Positions 1-8,206 of a stretch of 64,000 nucleotides of DNA are shown here, piece by piece (position 1 is the first letter of the stretch; every line of letters starts with the position of its first letter). Where the stretch lies: the NCBI RefSeq assembly GCF_041154505.1, contig NZ_AP028672.1:186001-250000 (forward strand), in the 5' to 3' direction. Both the position numbers and the translations under genes were made by a program. The notes below the pieces were generated by a model. The model had not been told where the DNA came from. It did not search any database and saw nothing but the letters and a program-made list of their open reading frames with translations. This DNA is from Acidovorax sp. A79. Lineage in GTDB: Bacteria > Pseudomonadota > Gammaproteobacteria > Burkholderiales > Burkholderiaceae_C.

Positions 1-2
1 AG

Positions 3-113
3 AAGCCGAGCGACGCCGACATCGACGCCGCCATGTCGGGCAATGTGTGCCGCTGCGGCACCTATGTGCGCATTCGCGCGGCCATCCATGACGCTGCCAA
101 GACCCTGGCTTGA
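3..113 (+). CDS. 2Fe-2S subunit of an Ior-type molybdenum hydroxylase (C-terminal end only)
   Basis: Only the last 36 codons are in the window; the gene begins upstream. The readable tail contains [11 protein letters not shown], the C-terminal C-x-C cluster-binding motif of the small [2Fe-2S] subunit of xanthine-dehydrogenase-family enzymes. In that family this subunit passes electrons from the molybdenum centre in the large subunit to an external acceptor. The large subunit follows immediately downstream in the same direction, as expected for an iorA-iorB pair. Substrate cannot be read from this fragment. Confidence 0.85.
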   Translation, partial: KPSDADIDAAMSGNVCRCGTYVRIRAAIHDAAKTLA

Positions 114-185
114 TTGAAGGAGAACACCATGCACTTCGACGCACAGGCCCTGCAGGGCCAGGCCCATGTTTTCATGCCAAAACAC

Positions 186-224
186 CTTCTGGCGCTTATG
201 GATAAAGCGCAAGCAGCTACCAAT
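186..224 (-). repeat. dispersed intergenic repeat, copy 1
   Basis: On the minus strand it reads GTAGCTGCTTGCGC followed by TTTATCCATAAGCGCCAGA. This is close to copies at about 5271, 10139, 33677, 38955, 48744 and 49586. The internal GCGCTT and AAGCGC arms can pair. This copy lies between the small and large hydroxylase subunit genes, just before a strong ribosome binding site. Confidence 0.75.
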
Positions 225-242
225 TCAGGAGTAAACGATGCA

Positions 243-2423
243 ATGGAAGGCATCGGAGGTCTCGCACGGCGCACCTTCCTCAAGGTGTCGGCGGCTTCGG
301 GCTTTGCCCTGGGCGCGTTTCCGCTGGTGGCCACAGCGCAGGGCGCCGGGGCCGCCGCCGCACCCGCAGGCCTCAAGCCGTTCGAGCAGCCTTCAGCCTT
401 TGTCCGCATCGACGCCGATGGCACGGTCACCGTCACCATCAACCGCCTGGACTTTGGCCAGGGCGTGCAGACAGGCCTGCCCATGATCCTGGCCGAGGAG
501 CTGGACGCCGACTGGAGCAAGGTGCGCAGCGTGCACGGCGATGCCAACCAGGCCTATGCCGACCCGATGATGGGCATGCACCTCACGGGCGGCTCCAACT
601 CCATCAAGAACTCGTACACCCAGTACCGCGAGCTGGGCGCCCGCACCCGCGCCATGCTGGTCTCGGCCGCCGCGGCGCAGTGGGGCGTGGATGCCTCGGC
701 ACTGCGCGCCAGCAATGGCTTCGTCGTCGGCCCTGGCGGCAAGAAGCTGGGCTACGGCGCGCTGGCCGAAGCGGCCATGAAGCAGCCCGTGCCCGAAAAG
801 GTCACCCTGAAGGACCCCAAGCAGTTCCGCCTCATCGGCAAGCCCACCGGGCGGCTCGATGCCAAGGCCAAGTCGAGCGGCCAGCAGGACTACGGCATCG
901 ACGTGCGCCTGCCCGGCATGCTGACGGCCGTGGTGGCCCGCCCGCCCGTGTTTGGCGCCAAGCTGAAGTCGCTGGACGACAGCGCCGCCAAGGCCATCAA
1001 GGGCGTGAAGGCCGTGCTGCGCGTGCCCACCGACCGGGGCGGCGAGGGCGTGGCCATCGTGGCCGATGGTTACTGGCCCGCCAAGCAAGGGCGCGATGCG
1101 CTGAAGGTGGAATGGGACACCAGCGCGGTGGGCAAGCCCGACACCACGGCACTGCTGGCGCAGTACCGCGAGCTGGCCGCCAAGCCCGGCAACGTGGCCA
1201 TGCAGGCCAACATGGCGCCGCTGGCGGGTGCACCCCACAAGATCAGCGCCGAGTTCGTCTTCCCGTATCTGGCGCACGCGCCCATGGAACCGCTCAACTG
1301 CACGGTGAAGCTCGATGGCGATAAGGCCGAGCTATGGATGGGCACGCAGATGCCCGGCCTGGACGCCATGGCCGCCGCCAAAACCCTGGGCCTGCAGCCG
1401 CAGAACATCAAGGTGAACACGCAGATGGCCGGTGGCGGCTTTGGCCGCCGCGCCATCCCCACCAGCGACTACGTGGTGGAGGCCTGCGGCGTGGCCAAGG
1501 CCGCGCGCACGGCGGGCATCACCGCACCGTTGCGCACCCTGTGGAGCCGCGAGGACGACATCAAGGGCGGCTACTACCGCCCCATGCACGTACACCGCGC
1601 CGAAATCGGGTTCGACGCACAGGGCAAGATCCTGGCGTGGGACCACACCATCGTCGGTCAGTCCATCACCAAGGGTTCGCCGTTCGAGGCCTTCATGGTC
1701 AAGAACGGCATCGACGCCACGACCACCGAAGGCATGGGCGAGCCCTACAACGTGCCCATGAAGCTGTCGGTGCACCACCCCGACGTGAACGTGCCCGTGC
1801 TGTGGTGGCGCAGCGTGGGCTCCACCCACACGGCCTACGCCATGGAAACCCTCATCGACGAAGTGGCGCGCACCACGAAGCAAGACCCCGTGGCCTACCG
1901 CATGGCCCTGATGGGCGACAAGCACCCGCGCCACAAGGCCGCGCTGCAGCTGGCCGTGGCCCAGTCGGGCTACGGCAGGAAGAAGCTGGCGGCCGGCCGC
2001 GCCTGGGGCGTGGCGGTGCATGAATCGTTCGAGTCGGTGGTCGCCTATGTGGTCGAGGCCTCCGTCAAGGACGGCACGCCCAAGCTGCACACGATCACGG
2101 CAGGCGTGCACTGCAACCTGGTGGTCAACCCCAAAAGCGTGGAAGCCCAGGTGCAGGGCGCGGCGCTGATGGGCCTGTCGATGTGCCTGCCCGGCGGCGC
2201 CATCACGCTCAAGGACGGTGTGGTGGAGCAGAGCAACTTTGGAGACTTTGCCGTGCCGCGCATCACCGACATGCCGCAGGTGACGGTGCACATCGTGCCC
2301 AGCGCCGACCCACCCAAGGGCATGGGCGAGCCCGGCCTGCCACCGCTGGCGCCGGCGTTCGCCAACGCCATCGCGCAACTCACGGGCAAGACCCCGCGCG
2401 AGCTGCCGTTCAAGCTCGCCTGA
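243..2423 (+). CDS. iorB: molybdopterin-binding large subunit, isoquinoline 1-oxidoreductase beta type
   Basis: Large catalytic subunit of a molybdenum hydroxylase of the xanthine dehydrogenase/aldehyde oxidase superfamily, Ior-like. It would hydroxylate an N-heterocycle or aldehyde; the substrate is unknown. The start is put at ATG 243 because CAGGAG at 226-231 precedes it and it yields a normal-length Tat signal: RRTFLK with the RR at residues 9-10, then a hydrophobic stretch and ATAQG. The in-frame ATG at 129 would add 38 residues, many encoded by a dispersed repeat. The glycine-rich cofactor motif GGGFGRR is at about 397-403. GMGEPG near the C-terminus carries the probable catalytic base Glu696. 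Length is 726 aa. The Tat signal suggests the complex works in the periplasm or at the inner membrane. Confidence 0.88.
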   Translation: MEGIGGLARRTFLKVSAASGFALGAFPLVATAQGAGAAAAPAGLKPFEQPSAFVRIDADGTVTVTINRLDFGQGVQTGLPMILAEELDADWSKVRSVHGDANQAYADPMMGMHLTGGSNSIKNSYTQYRELGARTRAMLVSAAAAQWGVDASALRASNGFVVGPGGKKLGYGALAEAAMKQPVPEKVTLKDPKQFRLIGKPTGRLDAKAKSSGQQDYGIDVRLPGMLTAVVARPPVFGAKLKSLDDSAAKAIKGVKAVLRVPTDRGGEGVAIVADGYWPAKQGRDALKVEWDTSAVGKPDTTALLAQYRELAAKPGNVAMQANMAPLAGAPHKISAEFVFPYLAHAPMEPLNCTVKLDGDKAELWMGTQMPGLDAMAAAKTLGLQPQNIKVNTQMAGGGFGRRAIPTSDYVVEACGVAKAARTAGITAPLRTLWSREDDIKGGYYRPMHVHRAEIGFDAQGKILAWDHTIVGQSITKGSPFEAFMVKNGIDATTTEGMGEPYNVPMKLSVHHPDVNVPVLWWRSVGSTHTAYAMETLIDEVARTTKQDPVAYRMALMGDKHPRHKAALQLAVAQSGYGRKKLAAGRAWGVAVHESFESVVAYVVEASVKDGTPKLHTITAGVHCNLVVNPKSVEAQVQGAALMGLSMCLPGGAITLKDGVVEQSNFGDFAVPRITDMPQVTVHIVPSADPPKGMGEPGLPPLAPAFANAIAQLTGKTPRELPFKLA

Positions 2424-2461
2424 CGGCGTTGGCGCCCGGGGAGGGCAGGGAAGGAGGGGGC

Positions 2462-2620
2462 ATGCCATCACCGGCACGCGCCCTGCTGCAGGCGTCCCCG
2501 GCGGGCCGCCCCGCGCTGGCGCACGAGATGGCGGCGCCAGTGCTGTTCCAGCTGTCGGGCGCCGCCAGCTTCATCCGCGTCCACCACCTGGTGGTGGACG
2601 GCGGCTCTACGCTGGCCTGA
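2462..2620 (+). CDS. possible 52-aa small ORF, unrecognised
   Basis: A short open frame of 52 codons begins at an ATG with a very good Shine-Dalgarno-like GGAAGGAGGG ending about 4 bases upstream. It fills most of the gap between the large hydroxylase subunit and the nucleotidyltransferase gene. The product has no motif I recognise. GC-rich DNA makes open frames by chance, so the ribosome binding site is the only real support. Confidence 0.2.
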   Translation: MPSPARALLQASPAGRPALAHEMAAPVLFQLSGAASFIRVHHLVVDGGSTLA

Positions 2621-2647
2621 GGCGCGCGGCGGCCGCGTTGCCGTAGC

Positions 2648-3253
2648 ATGCTGGCGATGTCCACCCCGCACCTCGCCGATACACCCCCCATGAAACCGGA
2701 CGGGCCGCCGGTGCCCGTCGTGCTGGTGCTGGCCTCCGGCCGGGGCGCGCGTTTCGCGGCCTCCGGCGGCCAGGTGCACAAGCTGCGCGCTCTGCTGGCC
2801 GGGCTGCCGGTGCTGGAGCACACCCTGAACGCCGTGCGCGCCAGCGGGCTCGCCTGGCACCTCGAGGACGCGGGCCATCCAGGCATGGGCGATTCGATTG
2901 CGGCGGCCGTGCGCGCCACGGCGGGGGCGGGCGGCTGGCTGGTGCTGCCCGGCGACCTGCCGCTGGTCCAGCCCGCGACGCTGCGCACCATGGCGGCGGC
3001 CCTGGGGCGCTGCGCGGTGGCCATTCCGCTGTTCCACGGAGAGCGCGGCCATCCGGTGGCTTTTGCCGCACCGTGCCTGCCGGATCTGCTGGCGCTCTCC
3101 GGCGAACAGGGCGCTGCCGGCGTGGTGCGCCAGCAGGCGCTGCGGGGCGGGGTCCGGACCGTGGACGTGCAGGACGAAGGCACGGTGACGGACATCGACA
3201 CGGTGCAGGACCTCGCGCGGGCCGAGCGCATCCTGGCCGCGCGCCGGGCCTGA
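2648..3253 (+). CDS. MocA/MobA-like molybdenum cofactor nucleotidyltransferase
   Basis: NTP-transferase-fold protein of about 201 aa. It shows the N-terminal nucleotide loop VLASGRGARF, a following HKL lysine motif and the metal-binding DLPLV. This family (MocA, MobA, GlmU-like) attaches CMP or GMP to molybdopterin; MocA makes the cytosine dinucleotide form used by xanthine-dehydrogenase-type enzymes. Its place directly after the Ior-type large subunit supports a role in making or inserting that cofactor. Three in-frame ATGs (2648, 2657, 2690) all lack a clear ribosome binding site, so the start is uncertain. Confidence 0.8.
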   Translation: MLAMSTPHLADTPPMKPDGPPVPVVLVLASGRGARFAASGGQVHKLRALLAGLPVLEHTLNAVRASGLAWHLEDAGHPGMGDSIAAAVRATAGAGGWLVLPGDLPLVQPATLRTMAAALGRCAVAIPLFHGERGHPVAFAAPCLPDLLALSGEQGAAGVVRQQALRGGVRTVDVQDEGTVTDIDTVQDLARAERILAARRA

Positions 3254-3268
3254 CACCCGCAAAGTAAA

Positions 3269-3302
3269 CGACCCGCTGGCCGAGGTCGCGGCGAGCGGGT
3301 CG
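3269..3302. terminator. stem-loop between converging genes
   Basis: CGACCCGCT (3269-3277) pairs perfectly with AGCGGGTCG (3294-3302) across a 16-base loop. It lies between the stop codons of the nucleotidyltransferase (+) and sodC (-), where a two-way transcription stop is expected. There is no clear T run, so it may act differently. Confidence 0.5.
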
Positions 3303-3353
3303 TGTGCCGGACGCGCCCTGCCGGCGCGCCGTCTTCTCCTTTTTCGGCGGTCT

Positions 3354-3884
3354 CTACTTCGCTGCGATGACCGCGCAGGCCAGGCGCGGGCCGGCGTTGC
3401 CCGTGGGCTGGGTCTTGTAGTCGTCGGGGTCGCGGTGCACGATCAGGCCCTTGCCCACGATGTCGTTGGCCGTGCTGCCCACGCGGATCGTGCGCGACTC
3501 GAAGCTGAAGGTGGCCACGCCGTTGGCATCCGCCTTCAGGCTGGGCAGGTCACCCGTGTGGTGCTCGCCCGCGCCGTGGTGGCCGTGCGGCTTGCCGCCC
3601 GGGTTGAAGTGGCCGCCGGCGCTCATGCCGTCGCCGCTGGAGCAGTCGCCCTTTTCATGGATATGGAAACCGTGTTCGGCGCCCGGCTTGAGCCCGCGGA
3701 CCTCGCCCGACACCTTCACCACGTCGCCGGACTGGGCAAACGCCACCGTGCCCGAGGTGGTGCTGCCGCGCGTGGGCTCCAGCTTGGCCGTGGCAGACGG
3801 GCCCGACGAATAGGCGGCGCAGCCCGCCAGGGCCAGCACGGCGATGGACGAGAGCCCGAAGGCCCAACGATTCCTTTGCTTCAT
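3354..3884 (-). CDS. sodC: periplasmic Cu/Zn superoxide dismutase, lipoprotein form
   Basis: Converts superoxide to hydrogen peroxide and oxygen outside the cytoplasm. Length 176 aa. The N-terminus is a lipoprotein signal with lipobox LALAGC, lipidated at Cys22, so the enzyme is probably membrane-anchored. Copper ligands are His74, His76, bridging His92 and His150. Zinc ligands His92, His100, His109 and Asp112 have the spacing of bacterial SodC. Cys81 and Cys170 should form the conserved disulphide. The ATG at 3884 follows AAGGAG. The chaC-like gene lies upstream on the same strand with a gap of about 95 bases. Confidence 0.95.
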   Translation of the reverse strand: MKQRNRWAFGLSSIAVLALAGCAAYSSGPSATAKLEPTRGSTTSGTVAFAQSGDVVKVSGEVRGLKPGAEHGFHIHEKGDCSSGDGMSAGGHFNPGGKPHGHHGAGEHHTGDLPSLKADANGVATFSFESRTIRVGSTANDIVGKGLIVHRDPDDYKTQPTGNAGPRLACAVIAAK

Positions 3885-3979
3885 CAAATACTCCTTGAAC
3901 GTTAAGAGACGGTGCATCATGCGGACGCCCTGCGCGCTGGTGCAAGACAGGGAGCAGGTTCGCCCGCCAAAAGTGTGCA

Positions 3980-4567
3980 CTATTTGTGGGTCAGCGCAAG
4001 CAGCCTGGCGAGCGCGCGGTCGTGGATGCCGTGTTTGCGCAGTTCCTCGTACGTGGCCTGGGCATAGTCGCGCGTGGTGCCAAAACGGCCGCAGGCCTGC
4101 GCGAAGATGCGGCGGTACTCGTCGTCGGGCAGCTCCCCCGTGTGGTTGGGGCTTTTTCGTGACAAAGTGAAAGCGAGCGCGGACACGGTCCCCTGGGGCG
4201 TGCGGCAGGGCAGCCAGCGCGGGTCGTACACGGCCGTGACCATCTCGCGCTGCCACAGGTTGATGAGCACCTGCCGGGCATGCGCCTTGTCCACGCGGAA
4301 GACCATGCCCCGGCAGCTGCCGCCCGACAGCATGCCGAACACCAGGCCCGGGCATTCCGGCGTGCCGCGGTTGATGCGGCTCCACATCCGGAGCGCCCGG
4401 TGCCAGCCGTGCACCTTGGCGGCGCGGCGCTCGGCGTAGTCGAAATCCGGACGCCAGATGAGCGAGCCGTAGCCAAAGATCCACAGGTCGTCGTGGCCAC
4501 CCCATTCCTTGAGCGCGCGCTCCAGCATGGGGGCCGGGTCGCGAAGGGGCGCGGGAAGATTCGTCAT
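3980..4567 (-). CDS. chaC: ChaC-like glutathione-specific gamma-glutamylcyclotransferase
   Basis: Cytosolic enzyme family that cleaves glutathione to 5-oxoproline and Cys-Gly. The 195-aa product carries the family signature FGYGSLIW at residues 31-38, which forms the substrate pocket, and the length is typical. It runs in the same direction as sodC, 95 bases upstream of it, so both could be read from one promoter in the short region shared with the divergent OmpA-like gene. A link to oxidative stress is inference from the neighbour. Confidence 0.88.
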   Translation of the reverse strand: MTNLPAPLRDPAPMLERALKEWGGHDDLWIFGYGSLIWRPDFDYAERRAAKVHGWHRALRMWSRINRGTPECPGLVFGMLSGGSCRGMVFRVDKAHARQVLINLWQREMVTAVYDPRWLPCRTPQGTVSALAFTLSRKSPNHTGELPDDEYRRIFAQACGRFGTTRDYAQATYEELRKHGIHDRALARLLALTHK

Positions 4568-4672
4568 GCGATCACTCTACAATCGAAAGCTTTGCTTCAG
4601 CGCCCTGGGGACTTGCGCCGCGAGGTTCCAGGGCCGCCACACCTTCTTTTTTCATCACTTCGGGGATCTCCA

Positions 4673-5191
4673 ATGTCTAGTTCTGACGACGATAGCCAAC
4701 AACGTTTCGCCCTGGGTTTCCTGTTCGCCCTGATCGCACTGGTGATCTCCGTGGTGGTGGGCACCGTGGTGGTCAAGCGTGTCGGCGCTTCCGGCGCCGT
4801 CAAGCCCGCGCCCGCCACGGCCGTTGCAGCCAGCGCGCCCGCCGTGGTCGCCGCCGCTGACGTGGCCAGCGTCCGGGTGGAAAACGGCGTGGTGAAGTTC
4901 TACTTTGCCAGCGCCAAGGCCGACCTTGCCGCAGGCGCCAACGAAGCCCTGGCCGACGTGGTCAAGGGCGTGGCCGAAGGCAAGAAGGCCGTGATCTCGG
5001 GCTTTCACGATGCCACGGGCGACGCCGCCCTGAATGCCGAGCTGGCCAAGCAACGCGCCTTTGCAGTGCGCGATGCGCTCAAGGGCCTGGGCGTGGCGGA
5101 AGACAAGATCGAGCTGAAGAAGCCCGAAGAAACCACCGCCACCGGCAGCAACGCCGAAGCGCGCCGCGTGGAAGTGGCCCTGGGCGCCTAG
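4673..5191 (+). CDS. membrane-anchored OmpA-like domain protein
   Basis: 172-aa protein with a short hydrophilic N-terminus, one membrane helix at about residues 13-35, an Ala/Pro/Val-rich linker and a C-terminal OmpA-type domain. The domain shows VKFYFASAKADLAAGA, AVISGFHDATGDAALN and a final NAEARRVEV, matching the peptidoglycan-contact region of OmpA/MotB-like domains. It is probably an inner-membrane protein reaching the cell wall. Its exact role is not known. A strong terminator follows. Confidence 0.8.
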   Translation: MSSSDDDSQQRFALGFLFALIALVISVVVGTVVVKRVGASGAVKPAPATAVAASAPAVVAAADVASVRVENGVVKFYFASAKADLAAGANEALADVVKGVAEGKKAVISGFHDATGDAALNAELAKQRAFAVRDALKGLGVAEDKIELKKPEETTATGSNAEARRVEVALGA

Positions 5192-5226
5192 TCCCTGTGC
5201 AGTGACCTCCAGCAGGTCGCCCCATG

Positions 5227-5254
5227 AAAAAACCCGGCAATGCCGGGTTTTTTT
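5227..5254. terminator. rho-independent terminator, probably bidirectional
   Basis: AACCCGGC and GCCGGGTT form a tight hairpin with a three-base loop, flanked by an A run on the left and TTTTTTT on the right. It ends the OmpA-like gene transcript. Because of the A run it could also stop transcripts arriving from the converging gloA side. Confidence 0.85.
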
Positions 5255-5270
5255 ATGGGTTCGAATTTGC

Positions 5271-5305
5271 CTCTAGCGCTTATCCATCATGCGCCAGCAG
5301 CTATA
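5271..5305 (-). repeat. dispersed intergenic repeat, copy 2
   Basis: Minus-strand reading ATAGCTGCTGGCGC, then ATGATGGATAAGCGCTAGAG. It sits between the OmpA-like terminator and the 3' end of gloA. Part of a second copy (TAGCGCAAGC) runs into the last gloA codons at 5323-5332. Confidence 0.75.
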
Positions 5306-5321
5306 TATTTGATAGTTATTA

Positions 5322-5735
5322 TTAGCGCAAGCCTGCGCCACCAGTCCCCTCGGCGCGCTGGATCAATTCAATCTTGTAGCCATCGGGATCCGTCACAAAC
5401 GCGATGACCGTGGTGCCGCCCTTGACGGGACCCGCTTCGCGCGTGACGTTGCCGCCCGAGGCCTTGATCTTCTCGCACGCGGCGTACGCATCGGGCACGC
5501 CCAGCGCGATGTGGCCATAGGCGGTGCCCATCTCGTAGCTCTCGGTGCCCCAGTTGTAGGTCAGCTCGATCTCGGCCTGGCCGGGGTTGCCGCCGTCAAA
5601 GCCCAGGAAGGCCAGCGAGTACTTGTACTCGGGGTTCTCGGACTGGCGCAGCAGTTGCATGCCGAGCACCTGGGTATAGAAATCAATCGAGCGTTGAAGG
5701 TTGCCAACGCGCAGCATCGTGTGGAGGAATTTCAT
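5322..5735 (-). CDS. gloA: glyoxalase I (lactoylglutathione lyase)
   Basis: Isomerises the methylglyoxal-glutathione adduct to S-lactoylglutathione in the cytosol. The 137-aa protein keeps the four metal ligands at His5, Glu57, His75 and Glu123, so it should be of the nickel/cobalt-using E. coli type. Its ATG overlaps the stop of the upstream thioesterase by four bases (ATGA), indicating coupled translation. The last codons overlap the edge of a dispersed repeat, which probably set the C-terminal tail. Confidence 0.95.
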   Translation of the reverse strand: MKFLHTMLRVGNLQRSIDFYTQVLGMQLLRQSENPEYKYSLAFLGFDGGNPGQAEIELTYNWGTESYEMGTAYGHIALGVPDAYAACEKIKASGGNVTREAGPVKGGTTVIAFVTDPDGYKIELIQRAEGTGGAGLR

Positions 5736-6283
5736 CCCTTCGATTGTGCAGGCATGTCAAAAACCAGGCAGGTGGTGGTGGCGTGGGCATACAGCGTGCC
5801 GTCGGGCCCCACCAGGCGGGCCTCGGCCGTGGCCAGCTGGCGCCCGCAGTGGATCACGCGGCCTTCGGCGCGCACGCGCTGCACCTTGGGCGTGAGCGCC
5901 TTGACGAGGTTCACGCCCAGCTCGGCCGTGGTGTAGCCGCGCCCCGGCTGCATGCGCGTGTGCACGGCGCAGCCCAGGGCCGAGTCGAGCAGGGTGGCGA
6001 ACCAGCCCCCGTGTACGGTGCCCATGGGGTTCAGGTGGGCCGCGCCAGGGGTTCCCTGGAAGATGGCCAGGCCTTCGCCCACCTCCATCAGCTGGAAGTC
6101 CAGCGTGCGGGCGATGGGAGGGTAGGGCAGTTCACCGCGCAGCATGGCCTGCATCATCTGCAGGCCGTTCAGGCCGGCGACCTGGTCGGGGCGCGAGACC
6201 CCCGCGCCCACGCCGGCCTCCAGGCGGGCTGCGATTTCACGCTCTTGCGCGAGCCATTGCTCGAGTTGGTTGTTCTGGGTCAT
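5732..6283 (-). CDS. PaaI-type hotdog-fold acyl-CoA thioesterase
   Basis: Hydrolyses acyl- or aromatic-CoA thioesters. The 183-aa product has the hotdog-family segment [18 protein letters not shown], including the HGG turn and catalytic-region Asp. The ATG at 6283 is preferred because longer versions would read into the regulatory region and the neighbouring gene. It is the first gene of an operon with gloA. It is divergent from a MarR regulator across a short region holding two near-identical inverted repeats, so control by that MarR protein is likely. Confidence 0.85.
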   Translation of the reverse strand: MTQNNQLEQWLAQEREIAARLEAGVGAGVSRPDQVAGLNGLQMMQAMLRGELPYPPIARTLDFQLMEVGEGLAIFQGTPGAAHLNPMGTVHGGWFATLLDSALGCAVHTRMQPGRGYTTAELGVNLVKALTPKVQRVRAEGRVIHCGRQLATAEARLVGPDGTLYAHATTTCLVFDMPAQSKG

Positions 6284-6327
6284 GCGATACCTCGGAAGGG
6301 AATGGGGTTGATGGGCCAGCCGGCTAG

Positions 6328-6354
6328 TTGCATATGCAATTATTGCAGATACAA
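6328..6354. promoter_or_regulatory. tandem MarR-type operators
   Basis: TTGCATATGCAA at 6328-6339 is a perfect 12-bp palindrome. A second site, TTGCAGATACAA at 6343-6354, matches it at 10 of 12 positions and is offset by 15 bp. Both lie between the divergent thioesterase and marR starts, the second ending only 8 bases before the marR ATG. This is the usual layout for MarR autoregulation. Confidence 0.75.
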
Positions 6355-6362
6355 TTGATCGC

Positions 6363-6854
6363 ATGCAAGCTGAAATCACCCCCGCAAACGCGCCTGCCGC
6401 CGTGCCGCCCCAGGGCTGCACCAATTTCAAGCTGCGCCAGCTGATGCGGCGCGTGGCGCACCACTATGACACCGAGATGGCCCGGTGTGGGCTCAAGACC
6501 ACGCAGTACTCGCTGCTGTCGCACGTGCTCAAGCTCGGGCCCATCCGTCCGGGCGACCTCGCGGTGGAAATGAAGATGGACGCCTCCACGCTCACCCGCA
6601 ACCTGCGGCCCCTGGTGGATGCCGGCTGGGTCACGCTGGAGGCGGGGGCCGATGCGCGCAGCCGGCTGGTGCACATCACCGACGCGGGGCGCGACAAGCG
6701 TGCGCAGGCCCAGCGCTGCTGGAAAGTGGCGCAGCTGTCCCTCAACGACATCCTGGGCGCGGAGCGCGTGAACGCCCTGCATGCGCTGGTGGACGACTCC
6801 CTGGCTTTGCTGGCCAGCATGCAGGAAAAGCAGGAGCACGGCGATGACGAATGA
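6363..6854 (+). CDS. MarR-family transcriptional regulator
   Basis: 163-aa winged-helix repressor. Recognition helix and wing are visible in MKMDASTLTRNLRPLVDAGWV and GADARSRLVHIT. It is divergent from the thioesterase-gloA operon and overlaps the downstream MFS transporter gene by 11 bases. The palindromes just upstream of its ATG are its probable operators. The context suggests it senses a small organic acid or CoA-related compound and controls both its own transporter operon and the thioesterase operon. The ligand is unknown. Confidence 0.9.
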   Translation: MQAEITPANAPAAVPPQGCTNFKLRQLMRRVAHHYDTEMARCGLKTTQYSLLSHVLKLGPIRPGDLAVEMKMDASTLTRNLRPLVDAGWVTLEAGADARSRLVHITDAGRDKRAQAQRCWKVAQLSLNDILGAERVNALHALVDDSLALLASMQEKQEHGDDE

Positions 6855-8160
6855 CACCCAACCTGCCCGCAACCTGGGCGGCGGCAACGTGTTCGCGGCG
6901 CCGGCCGCTCCTGCCACCCCGGGCTCACCGGGTGCACGGGGCACACCGATCGCGCTGTGGCTCGTGCTGCTGGCCGCTGCGGGCGCGTTCGCCCTCACCA
7001 TGGGCACGCGCCAGACCATGGGCCTGTTCCTGTCGGCGCTCAACACGTCCACCGCGCTGGGCATTGGCAGCATCAGCCTGGCCTTTGCGTTCGGCCAGCT
7101 CTGGTGGGGCCTGACCCAGCCGTTTGCGGGGGCGGTGGCCGACCGCATCGGCACGGGCCGCGTGATCCTGCTGGGCGTGGCGCTGGTGGCGCTGGGCACC
7201 TTCATCACGCCCTACATGACCACCACGGCCGGGCTGATTTTTGCGATTGGCGTGTTGGCCGCCGGCGGCGCGGGCATGGCCGGGCCGTCGGTGCTGATGG
7301 CGGCCACCGCGCGGCTGGTACCCGCCCACAAGCGCGGGCTGGCCAGCGGCATCGTCAACGCGGGCGGGTCGTTCGGGCAGTTCGTGATGGCGCCCATTGC
7401 CATTGGCCTGACCGCCGCGGTGGGCTGGGCCAGTGCCATGCAGTGGCTGGGTGTGCTGGTGCTGCTGGCGCTGCCTGCGGTGTGGGTGCTCCGGGGCAAT
7501 TCGAACGCCTTGGCCGCGCAGGCCGCCGCCGCATCCGGCCAGAAGGCACTGACGGCGCGCGAGGCCATCGCGCAGGCGCTGGCCACGCCGAGCTACCGGT
7601 ATCTGGCGGCGGGCTTTCTGGTGTGCGGCTTTCACGTGGCGTTCCTGGCCACGCACCTGCCGGGCGTCATCGCCGCATGTGGCCTGCCGCCTGAGATCGG
7701 CGGGTGGTCGCTGGCCATGATCGGCTTGTTCAACATTGTCGGCAGCCTGGCCATGGGCTGGGCCGTGGGGCGCTGGCGCATGAAGTCGTTGCTGTCGCTG
7801 CTGTATGCCACGCGCGGCCTGGCGGTGCTGATCTTCTTGCTGGCGCCCAAGACGCCCACCGTGGTGCTGGTCTTTGCCGCCGTGATGGGTGTGACGTTTC
7901 TCTCCACCGTGCCCCCCACGGTGGGGCTGGTGGCCAAGATGTTCGGCACGGCCAACATGGCCATGCTGTTTGGCATCGTGATGCTGGCGCACCAGATTGG
8001 CGGATTCTTCGGTGCCTATCTGGGCGGTACCGTCTTCCAGGCCACCGGCAGCTATGACTGGGTCTGGTACATCGACATCGTGCTGGCCATGGGCGCGGCC
8101 CTGGTCAACCTGCCGATCCGCGAAGCCCGCCTGGTGCGCCCCGCGCCCGCCGCCGCATGA
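6844..8160 (+). CDS. MFS transporter
   Basis: 438-aa major facilitator with about 12 predicted membrane helices, a cytoplasmic loop motif ADRIGTGRVIL after helix 2, and Gly/Ala-rich helices. The start ATGACGAATGAC overlaps the end of marR, so the two are probably cotranslated. Likely an inner-membrane secondary transporter for the compound sensed by the MarR regulator; direction and substrate cannot be read from the sequence. Confidence 0.88.
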   Translation: MTNDTQPARNLGGGNVFAAPAAPATPGSPGARGTPIALWLVLLAAAGAFALTMGTRQTMGLFLSALNTSTALGIGSISLAFAFGQLWWGLTQPFAGAVADRIGTGRVILLGVALVALGTFITPYMTTTAGLIFAIGVLAAGGAGMAGPSVLMAATARLVPAHKRGLASGIVNAGGSFGQFVMAPIAIGLTAAVGWASAMQWLGVLVLLALPAVWVLRGNSNALAAQAAAASGQKALTAREAIAQALATPSYRYLAAGFLVCGFHVAFLATHLPGVIAACGLPPEIGGWSLAMIGLFNIVGSLAMGWAVGRWRMKSLLSLLYATRGLAVLIFLLAPKTPTVVLVFAAVMGVTFLSTVPPTVGLVAKMFGTANMAMLFGIVMLAHQIGGFFGAYLGGTVFQATGSYDWVWYIDIVLAMGAALVNLPIREARLVRPAPAAA

Positions 8161-8206
8161 CCACGACAACATCCCCCGCCATCCCCTCATCTCCCCATTT
8201 GTTGCC

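Noticed and set aside
5256..5268. GGTTCGAAT resembling a tRNA T-loop
   Set aside because: No acceptor, D or anticodon arm can be formed around it; it lies after a terminator and before a dispersed repeat.
6400..6430. Longer thioesterase starting at 6430
   Set aside because: It would cover the operator region and the marR coding start; ATG 6283 gives the normal family length.
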